Source of the DNA: Lichina pygmaea
Taxonomy: Eukaryota > Ascomycota > Lichinomycetes > Lichinales > Lichinaceae
DNA: 64,000 bases
Direction of reading: 5' to 3'
Assembly (NCBI GenBank): GCA_963422465.1
Contig: OY730170.1
Location: 1,302,001-1,366,000, forward strand
Part shown: positions 34,889-44,289 of the stretch, in pieces
Numbering within the stretch: position 1 is the stretch's first letter
How the letters are laid out: every line of letters starts with the position of its first letter
The notes under the pieces: generated by a model
Database searches by the model: none
Seen by the model: only the letters and a program-made list of their open reading frames with translations
Told to the model about the DNA's origin: nothing
Position numbers and translations under genes: made by a program

Positions 34889-35519
34889 TGTTACAACCCA
34901 GGAGGAACACAGTCTTTATATACTCACAGGAAGCAGCAGACAGGATACTGGACAGAAGTACCAGGCAGCGTGACACGGGAACCAGTCACGTGACTGGTGA
35001 GACAAACTGGAGAGTGCTTGCCGCAGCATGCATATGCACGAACAAGTGAGCAAAGTGAGCAGAGCTCACCCAGCTCACCGCAGTGTGCATGAAAAGTGAG
35101 CAAAGTGAGCAGAGCTCACCCAGCTCACTGCAGTGTGCATGAACAAGTGAGCAAAGTGAGCAGAGCTCACCCAGCTCGCCGCAGCGTGCATGAACTGTGA
35201 GCAAAGTGAGCAGAGCTCACCGATCTCACCGAGTGAGCAAAGTGAGCAGAGCTCACTATGCTCACGAACTGGGCACTATATAGTCTGGCGATAGTTCCCT
35301 TATGGAATGATTGTCTTCAACTCATGTTGTGATCCAGACAACTAGATCTACTTCAATACAATCCTTTTGTATGAAGCTGTTGATCAGGTGTCACTACCAC
35401 CACATTCCACCAAACCCCTTCGCACTCCTTGACACTTCTCTCCTGTGAGAACCAACTCGCCTTCCACCTCTCGCCCTAATCCTATACTCAGATAGGACAG
35501 TACAGTACAGACCGCAACA
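34889..35519 (+). repeat. G2-II 3' LTR (variant array type)
   Basis: 631 bp from TGTTACAACC to CCGCAACA, preceded by purine-rich GGAGAGGAGGATAG. The 3' half (from GCACTATATAGTC) matches the other G2 LTRs, but the internal inverted-repeat array (about 35040-35265) uses GTGAGC/GCTCAC arms instead of GTCRAGAC/GTCTYGAC. The spacer GCAGYGTGCATGAA is shared with the other type. Confidence 0.88.
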
Positions 35520-36150
35520 CTAAGAAACAATTTCAAGAAGTGTTTCAGAAAGAGTGGGAAGCCAGATGGCAGGCAAACAGACAGAAATGTTCTTCAGTCT
35601 GGGAGCTATTTTGCAGACTACCCCAAAAGAAAAATCTCAAAGTTTTCAAAGACTTGAGAAAAGCTGAAGCTAGTCTTTACTTGCAGATTCTATCAGCAAG
35701 GATAGGACTAGCCAGCTTTCTTTTCAGAGCAAATGTTCCTGACTTCCAATCTCCTCTATGTTTCTGTGGTTTTGGAGAAGAGACTGCTCAACATATTACT
35801 TTCTCTTGTAACAAGTTTCTTACTCAAAGACAGCAAGCCACTTTTCTTTCCTACATTTTCTCTACTTTACTTCAAAAGCCTAAAGTGCTTAAAGAATTTC
35901 TTCTCTGGTTTATGTCTTTGAAAAGACTAGACTAGTTTAACTTAGCACACCAACTCTTACCAGAAAACCTATCATCTCTGTGATTTTATTTTCTCCAGAC
36001 ACTGCATATTCTTCCAGATAATTCCCTAGTCTTACCCAAGTCTCAGTTTTTATTCCTTCAAAGGTTTTCTGGGAAAAAAAGCATGTATCTAGAAGTTCTG
36101 CATGGCTCACCAGCCAAATCAGAGTAAGAATAAAATAAAAATAAAAATAA
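35520..36150 (+). mobile_element. LINE-7 (family B), 3' fragment
   Basis: Encodes the C-terminal part of ORF2 (FQKEWEARWQANRQKCSSVW, KDLRKAEASLYLQI, then CFCGFGEETAQHITFSC), a stop near 35936, a 3' UTR with hairpin TCTCAG/CTGGGA (36041-36074), and an AATAAAATAAAAATAA tail. It follows the G2-II LTR directly. Confidence 0.85.
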
Positions 36151-36713
36151 TACCTTTAGAAATCCATTGGGTAGAGTGTTTTTCCCAGGAGCTGTAACAG
36201 GTTTTTTCTTTTTCAGAATATTGTGGATATCTTCTTTGGAGATTTCCTGAGATAGCTGGTGTTGTTGGTGGTTGGCTGGCTGGTCCTGGGATTCTGGTAC
36301 TGGCTGGAGAGGTAGAGGGAAGAACTGGGTTTTGAATACTTCTACCTTTTCTGTGAAAGTTCTGGCAGTTTCTCCATCTTTCTTTGTGAGCTCTGGAACA
36401 ATTGGAAGTTCTGGTGGTTTGCCAGCTTTTTCTTTACCCCACTTGGCTATTTTCCAGTGCTTTTGTGTTTCAGCCAGGTTCTGGAGTTGTTCTCTGAATG
36501 TCTTTCTTTTAGCATTCTTGATCAGGTGTTTCTTTTCCTTTATTACCTTTTCAAGTTTGTAGACTGGTTCTTGGTTTTGGAAGACTTTTCTTCTTAGTTT
36601 TCTTTCCTCTTTAATTTTCTCTTTAATCTCTTGGTTCCACCAGAGAACAGTGTACTTTGAGTCTCTCAGAGCTCTTGTTGTCTTGTCAGCCAGTTCTTGA
36701 AGAGCTTTGTCCA
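36151..36713 (-). mobile_element. LINE-B endonuclease-RT linker fragment, minus strand, fused to R1 copy 3
   Basis: Leftward reading gives LDKALQELADKTT, WWNQEIKEKIKEERKLRRK, then KHWKIAKWGKEKAGKPPELP and KKKPVTAPGKNTLPNGFLK, which aligns with the linker of family A ORF2. Family B sequence. Its 5' side joins R1 in frame at about 36714. Its 3' side meets the LINE-7 tail head-on, so the two B fragments lie tail to tail. Confidence 0.82.
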
Positions 36714-37840
36714 GACCACAGTTGAGCTATGCCGAGGCATAGCGCAGAGTCGACATCCTGTGCAGGGTCTCTGCCACACTTCCCCGCAGTCCTGAGGTTT
36801 TTTGCGCTCCGCCGTGTACGCTCACCCCTAGGTCCTGCTTCGGAGCGCTGGGTTGCTAGCCTGGAGCCCACACTCCAACTGCAGTTTGCTTCTTGAGCCT
36901 GTCATTTGCAGCCTGAGCCTGCACTCTGTACGGACCAGTATGTGCTTCCGTCCTCTCAGGCCATATAGACAGTCTTGTAGTAGGCCCAGACCCTACTGCC
37001 ATCACTGCCATTATATGCCACACCCCGCAGCTCTCGCTGTTTCATGTTATCTCTGTAGATCTCTCGTACAGAGGCCGACCATGCCTCGCAGGCTCTACAG
37101 ACCCTGCAGGCTATGCCAGCACCTGCAGGACTTCTTTTCCAGCCCACTAACCAAGTAGGGAGAAGTCTCCATCTGCCCGCTGTCACCTGTGGGACCTCGG
37201 ATGTATGTGGTGGCCCACTGGAGAACCTCCAGTGCCCTAGCCCTGGTCTGTAGGTGGCCCGAAGAGAATCCGTGGCAAGACCTTAGGCAAAACCATCAAG
37301 CCAGCACTTTGACTATCACACAGCCCTTAGGTACTGGAGTGGTGGAAACCCTTCATGCCACCTGCTCACCTTCTTTAACACGTAGTCCCTGTTCGATTAA
37401 CAACACTGCAGTACAGACATCACTCCCCTCCTAGAACAAGATCCTTGATGCATCAGCTGCTGGAGACTCTGCCAGAAGAGGGGTGTGCGATAGGAACTCT
37501 TCTCGTCTACTCCAGAGGTGCCCTGTCGGGTGTCTAGACTTCACATCCACCAGTTGCAAGACTGGCTTCAGGCTGTAGCGTACACGGTAGACATCTGTTG
37601 GGTGGTTTTCATAATCAGTTTGGTCGAAGTCCTCTGTTCTGCTGATGTCACTTCACGGAGGTGTCCAGGGTGCCTGCACGACACCTCCGGTGGCCTGTCA
37701 CTCCACGGGCACCAGCAGCTTGACTGGTGACTCAATTAGCTCTCGGTGCAGCAACTACAAGCAGCTTGGGAGACTGCCTGCCATCACTGCCCCAAGGTTC
37801 CCAGCCTGCACTGCGTGGAGGTTTGAGTCTTCGCAGACCT
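36714..37840 (-). repeat. R1 repeat, copy 3, minus strand
   Basis: A more diverged R1 copy: left edge (sense) AGGTCTGCGAAGACTCAAACC at about 37840, right edge CTCAACTGTGG at about 36714. It is fused in frame to a 5'-truncated LINE of family B, so R1 has been joined to both LINE families. The 5' side abuts G3-II RT sequence. Confidence 0.8.
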
Positions 37841-40159
37841 TCCTGGAGTGTATGTAGGATCTTCTTGACATACTGTTTATACTCCTCCAAGGTTCCATTG
37901 GTGTATACCAAGATGTTGTCAATGTAGGTAGTAACAAATATGTCCAGGTATTGTCAGAGGACAGTGTTAATAAGTGATTGGAATATCACCAGTGCATTTG
38001 TAAGGCTGAATGGCATCACAGTATACTTGTAATGCCTGTACCTTGTACGAAAGGCTGTCTTCCATTCTTCACTGTCTTTCATCCTAACCAGGTTGAAAGT
38101 GCCTTGAATATCAAACTTGGTAAACTATTTGGCTCCTTGGATCTGGTCTTGGATTTCTGATATCAATGGCAGTGGGTAGTGGTTTTTCACTGTGATTATA
38201 TTTAGCTGCTGATAATCAACACACAGTCGAAGTTTGCTGTCTTTCTTTGGCACAAACAATATCAGGTATCCAGCTGGTGATGTTGAAGGTCTTATGAACC
38301 CTTTCGCTAGGTTCTTGTCCAGGTAGTCTCTCAGAGCTTCAAGCTCTTTTGCTGACAGAGTGTAGATAGAGCTGTGTGTGGGTTTTTTTTCTGTTTTCTA
38401 GTGGAATCTTGTGGTCCCACTCCTGATGTTCTGGTAGTGTCGTGATCACTGTTTCTTTGAACATCTCCTAGTATTCTTTATACTCACTTGGCAACTGCGG
38501 TGCCTGAGTCTTGCCCACAGCGCCTTGCGTAGTGCAAAGTTATTGTGTTCGGGGTTTCATCCAGGCCACACAGGTCTCCCCACACTGGTGGTGTTTTTTC
38601 CACTGTGTCAGTGAGATTTCTTTAATCATCACTTCTGGTTCTGACTTGACCAGTGTCTTATCCAGAAAGACTAGTTGCCTTCTTTTCCAGTTAATCCTTG
38701 GGTTTTGTTTTTCCAACCACAGAAGTCCCAATATAACTTTGTGTGGTATTCAGACCAAGTTGAACTTCTCTGTTCTGATTGTTGTGCTATGGACACTTAG
38801 TCTCAGGCTCTTGGTCTTCTTTGTCACTTGTCCTTTGTCTTTGGAGAGTGGTGTTCTGTCCACTACTGTCAATTAGTAAGGGTCTTTCTTGCCTTAGACT
38901 GGAACCTTGTTTCTTCCAGCAAAGCTTTCTGACATGAAGTTGCCAGTCACACCAGAGTTGATCATAGTCTTAGCCAACCACCCATTGACTCTGATCTTGA
39001 TACGAAAGTGCGGGCTGCAGGCTGTCATGTCAAGGCTCAGCTTGACTTCTTCCTCCCAGGGTGTTGTCTTGCCTGCTCTTCCGACCCCAGTTTTGAAGAG
39101 TACTGCTAGTTTTTTAAGCTGCCTAGGCCCTGGGCCTGACACTCTACCATGTGTTATTTGCATTGTGTGGTGAGGCATCATTCCCACAGGTCTTGGTTGC
39201 AATCATCTTGTTCAGGGTTGACTCTTTGGATGTGTATATTCTATTGTACTTCCACCTCAGACTCTGGGAACCACATCTTCTTTCTTTTCTCTAGAAGGTG
39301 TTTCTTGCAGTGGTCATCTTCACATGCCTTCTAATAAGATTGTCCGCAGGCTGCTGTTGTAGCCTGGTGTAGGTCCACTTGTGTGGTGATGTCTCTGACC
39401 TGTGTGATGCTGAGAGTATTGTTAACCTATCATGACACCTGTGTTTCCCCTATTTCTGATAGGGTTGTGTCCTGTTGTTGAAGGACAGGTTTGTCAGGGA
39501 CTGGTGGTGGCTGGGTTTTCTTGTTGTCAACCTGTTCCTCCATGTAGCCAGTTGTGTCAAACTCGGAGATCAGGTCTTCCTCCCAGTGGATTCTGTCAAC
39601 CTTTCTTTGGATCTTGTTGAGGTGATCCAAGGTTTCTTGAAGTATGTTCTCAAGTTCTTCAGCATGTTGTCAGAGGTCATCCTCCTCTCTGAGGAGTGCT
39701 GCCTCAGGGTGATTGTGGGGTAGTATGCCTTGGGGAGCTCTCTGGGGCTTCTCCATCTCTCTGCCTTTCCAGGCACTTATGGTGTTCAACTGCTTCCCTC
39801 TGCCCTTCTTGTTCTTCTTCTTACTCCTGCAGTTCACCGCAAGGTGGCCCACTTTCTGACAGTTGTAACACTTCTGTGTCTTCTTCTTTCGTGGTTCTGC
39901 CACATTGATTTCCATGGGTACCAAGCTGTAGTTATCTTTGATGGGTGTTAGCTTTTTCTTTGCCTATGGTTTTGTCTGCTTGCCTCACTTCTCAAGCTCT
40001 CTCTTGAACTGTCAGTTGTCAATGCAAGCCGCAGTCTTGATTATTTCGTAGAGCTTGGTTAGTCAGTCTCCTTGTGTGATGTTGTCCTTGACTTGTTCCT
40101 TGAGACCTTGGTAGAAAAGCGCTGTTAGTGCACTGTCCCCCCACTGAGTCCTGACTGCT
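37841..40159 (-). pseudogene. gag-pol: G3-II gag 3' part, protease and RT start
   Basis: Leftward: gag C terminus with zinc knuckle CYNCQKVGHLAVNC (about 39860-39820), protease-like WLAKTMINSGVTGNFMS (Asn where Asp is expected, as in G3-I), LLWLEKQNPRINW, then RT with [16 protein letters not shown] and catalytic TYIDNILVYT (second Asp to Asn, about 37905-37925). Stops interrupt the frame. Confidence 0.82.
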
Positions 40160-40164
40160 AGTTG

Positions 40165-40722
40165 TGTTACGACCCATGGGATGGGAGCCACTCATTTATA
40201 GGCAATCAGGCTGCGGGCCAGGCAAGAGGACACTATGGAAGTCAAGTGACCAACCAACAAGAGGTCACGTGACTGTCGAGACACACAGGAGTCTCGACGC
40301 AGCATGCATGAAGCATTGAGACAATCTCACCAGTCTCAACACAGGATGTATGAAGCATCAAGACAATCTCACCAGTCTTGACGCAGGGTGCATAACATAG
40401 TGGGACTGTCAAGACAATCTCACCTGTCTTGATGTCAAGACTGTCAAGACAATCTTGATCATCTTGACAGGCCAGCACTATATAGTCCGGTGATAGTTCC
40501 CTTATGGAACAATTGTCTTCAAATTATATTGTGATCTAGACAACTAGATGTACTTTAATACAATCCTTTTGTACGAAGCTATTAATCAGGTGTCACCACC
40601 ACCACGTTCCACCAAACCTCTTCGCACTTCTTGACACTGCTCTCCTGCGAGAACCAACCTGCCTTCCACATCTCACCCTTAATCCTATACTTGGTTAGGA
40701 CAGCACAGTACAGACTGCAACA
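40165..40722 (+). repeat. G2-III 5' LTR
   Basis: TGTTACGACCC to CTGCAACA. The inverted-repeat array lies at about 40270-40470, followed by CACTATATAGTCC (TATA). Nearly identical in length to the 3' LTR, with scattered transitions. Confidence 0.93.
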
Positions 40723-40740
40723 CTTTGAAGACCCTCAAGG

Positions 40741-43528
40741 ATGAGTACCTCAGGAGCAACCAACCCTGAATTCCCAGATGGAAAGATTAGTGTTGCCAAG
40801 CCAGACCTGTTCTATAGTGAAAGGAACAAGGTTGACGACTGGCTCATGCAACTCCAAGTCTACTTTCAATTCCAACCGGAGACAAGACTGCCTAAAGAAA
40901 AGTGGCCACTCTTTGTAACCACTTACATGAGAGGTAATGCCCACTGATGGATTAAGCCTTACGTCAACAAACATCTCTCAGGAAACAGAGATCACGACAG
41001 CACATCAGAATTTTATTTTTTTATTTGATTCTTACACTGGTAGTAGCTTTACAGCCATGCAGATCTTCTAGCTAATAGTGAACTCCTTCAGAAAACCTTT
41101 GAAGAGATAAAAACTGAAGGCAGGGTGTGACTAGGGAATGTAACAAAAGAAATCTTGAAGTTTCTGGTAAGAGAAGAGAATCTAGGTATTGGATTGGGAA
41201 TAGTGGAGTTTGAAAGCTAGATTAAACTGGTTTAGTCTTTTCAAAGACATAAACCAGTACAAGAACTTCTGTAGTAGCTCTGGGTTTGAAATAATAGTGG
41301 TGAAGTCTTGGGGATTAAAAGAGACTTGTTGTCTTTGTCTTGAATAAAGAGAGCATGAAGAGGTGATATGTTTTGCAGTTTCTTCTGCTTGGCCACACAC
41401 ACATAGTGGGGTAGGGAAGTCAGGAACTCCAGCTCTGAAAAGAAAACTTGCCAGACCAATTCTTCCAGTCCTGATTTGCAGTAGCAGACTTGCCTCAGCT
41501 TTCTGTAACTCTTTGTAGAGCTTCAGATTGTTTTTGTGTAGCTTTTGACAGAAAGTCTGCCAGCCTGGATAGCTTCTTCTTTTCTTCTCTTCCCATTGGT
41601 CTTCCCACTCTTTAGTAAAGAGCTTTTGTAGTTCTTTCTTTGAACTAGCCTGGTTAGTAGTTATTTGACTTAACCAAGTGAATTTCCACTTAGGAGAGAT
41701 AGTTGAGGATTCCTTTAAAGGTTTCTTCAAGAGAGAGGCATAGCTGGAAATAGTGGAAAAGATACTGTCAAGAAAGTATTTGAGAGGGGAGTTTTGAATA
41801 GAAGAAAGAAAACAGGCAGTGTGAAATTTAAAGTATAGGTCTAGAGGTAGAAGAAAAAGCTCACTCTCTAATAGAAAAGAAGGAGTGGCTTTGAAGGCAC
41901 CCCCAATAAGTCTTAGGCATCTGTTTTGAAATGAAACAAGAGAAGAGATATTGGAGGATTTTCTTAGAGAGTTAAACCAGATCCCCACTGCATAGCTCAG
42001 TAGAGATCTCAGTATAGCAGTGTACACCAGACATGATGTGTGAACTGGAAAGCCCCAAGTAGAATAGGAAGTTCTAGAAAGAGAAGAGAGTGCTTTCTGT
42101 GCTTTTTGAAGAATAATCCTCTGGTGTTTGTGCCAGTGGAGCTTTGCATCTAGGTACAATCCAAGTACTCACACTTCTTGTTTTGGTTTGAGAATCACAT
42201 TCCCCAGTCTGAGCTTGAGCTGAAGATTGTCTGATCTTCTTCTGGAAAAATGAAGTATTTCATATTTCTCAGGAGAGAAGACTATTCCATGTCTTGCAGC
42301 CCATGATAGACATTTGAGGTGTGTGTTCTTTAACTTCAGAAGGTTACTTTTCAAGGAGTGACCAAAAGCAAGCAGATTTGTATCATCTGCAAACCCCAGG
42401 GCAGATACACCAGAAGAGGGAGTATGCACAGTCTCATGCAATTCAGAAATGTAGAATAGAAAAAGAATAGGGGATAATGGAGAATCTTGAGGAACTCCAC
42501 AATGAATAGGAATTGAACAAGACTCAGAATCATCAAAGACAAGAGTGGTAGAGTGCTTATCACAGAAGGAGTAGATCCAGGAAGCTAGCCAGGCAGGTAT
42601 TCCTTTTCTTTTCAGAATTTGCTGTAGTATCTTGGGGAGAACTCTGTCATAGGCTCCTGAGATATCCAGTGAGAGTAGGGATGCAACCATGCCTTCCTTC
42701 CAGACTTTTTCCACTTGGGAGGTTAGAAGGAAAAGTGCTGCTTCTGTGGATCTTCCTTTCCTAAAGCCCATCTGGATATCTGGCAATAGTCCAGCTTCTT
42801 CTGCTATCTTGCTTAGTCTGGCTGCAGCAATAGCTTCCATCAGCTTGCCTGTTGTGTTTAGCAGAGCTATAGGGCGCCAGGCTTTAGCTTGATTGTAGGT
42901 TCCCTTGCCAGGTTTCCTCAAGCAGACTGTTTTTGCACTAGCAGACTGTTTTTGCACTGGCACATCAGAATAGATGACAAAATAGACATGATTCAAGGAT
43001 AAGATCAAAAGAATCCTTGGACTATCTAACAAAGACAAAGTGGCTATACGAATGATCCAGCACATCAAACAACAACACTCAGCCGCAGAGTACACCACGC
43101 AGTTCAAACAATACTCAGTACTGACTGATTGGGACAACAACACCCTGATAGTCATGTACTGACGTGGACTCAAGGAAAACATGAAGGATGAAATCACCTT
43201 CGACAGACAAGTGGTCAACACACTGGATAAGCTCATCACACAAGCAATCAACATCGATGACAAACTATTCAAGTGAGTGATGGAGAAACACCACAACAGA
43301 GGATACAGCCACCCTGCATGGCATGTGAGCAACCACTACAAGCCGCCTAACAAGGCACCACCACATGACCCATATGGCTATACACCTATGGAACTGGATG
43401 CAGTCCACCACAAGGGAAGGTTCACAAAGAGAAGGAACAACAAAAAAAGGAAAGCACTGAAGTGCTATACCTGTGGCAAGCTAGGCCACATGGTGAAAGA
43501 CTGTTGTTCAAAGAACAAGGTGCACTGA
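40741..43528 (+). pseudogene. gag: G2-III gag remnant, split by LINE-8
   Basis: The 5' piece begins ATG 40741 (MSTSGATNPEFPDGKISVAK, then KVDDWLMQLQVYFQF), 18 bp after the LTR. The 3' piece after LINE-8 contains a basic stretch and the zinc knuckle CYTCGKLGHMVKDC (about 43462-43503). Several stops and frame changes between. Gag would package element RNA. Confidence 0.8.
41011..42959 (-). mobile_element. LINE-8 (family A), 5'-truncated, minus strand
   Basis: Flanked by GCACATCAGAA (41000-41010 and 42960-42970). In sense orientation it starts at the RT (CLRKPGKGTYNQAKAWRP), preceded by a 19-bp tandem duplication (AGCAGACTGTTTTTGCACT, plus-strand 42921-42939 and 42940-42958) at the 5' junction. 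It carries FADDTNLLAFG, but it shares with LINE-2 the CGA-to-TGA stop and two other changes. The 3' hairpin is at 41085-41120. Confidence 0.93.
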
Positions 43529-44289
43529 CAGCAACTTAATACGCTTGACAGAGACTGGAATGTCATCAAGCCAGAGGACCCACCAGGAGAGGCTCAGCTA
43601 TCCCTCAAACAATAGGACAACTACAATCAGACATTGGAAGCAGCCCACCAACTGGCAACATCAGGAGGCAAGGACCTACCAGAACAGACAGGTCAGGACA
43701 AAGGACAGGAGCTCTTAACCACCTCTGATAGGGACTGAGACAAACCCACGTCTATCAAAGAAGAAATACCACAAGGAAGCTATACTTACAGCATAGACCC
43801 ACAAAACCTACAGCACAGCAAACTACAGTGGAGGTTTTGCACGAAACACTACTACACCTACCACAAACAACTACAAAGGTACAGAGGACATTCACCCTAC
43901 CACACCACCTGCCACAAGCATTGAGTCAATTGCAAGAAGGATGTGTGTGAGATCCATCTTTGGGACAAACACCAACACACCGCATTCCCCGGACACACAC
44001 ATGATTAGCATGAACACCTTATGTTCCTACAGCAAGGCAACAACCACAACTGCTATGTCAACAATTGGCAGTACTGCCTCAAGCCTGGATGTGACAAGCA
44101 TCAGCAAGACAAATTCATGAACAGATTCCTCAGAACTGATGGGAATGGCTGGACCTATTACCCAGTCAGTAGAAAGACACTTCAATCAGGAAAAGACTGA
44201 ACTCCCTTGTCAAGGGGTGACATCGGGAGCTCAACAACATGACCCCTAGCAACACAAAGCACCTGCGATTGCCTGTGTCACTACATGCC

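Larger units (their letters stand above)
33646..35519 (+). mobile_element. G2-II: 3' part of a G2 Ty3/gypsy element
   Basis: Starts inside integrase (TDSQTE) directly after the LINE-6 tail. It contains the integrase C terminus (about 33762-34289, KKGDKVYLLTRNWK) and chromodomain (FEVEQILARKS then [17 protein letters not shown], with a TAG between). An antisense accessory ORF, a purine tract and the 3' LTR (34889-35519) follow. Closely related to G2-III at 46.8-48.6 kb. The 5' four-fifths are missing. Confidence 0.88.
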
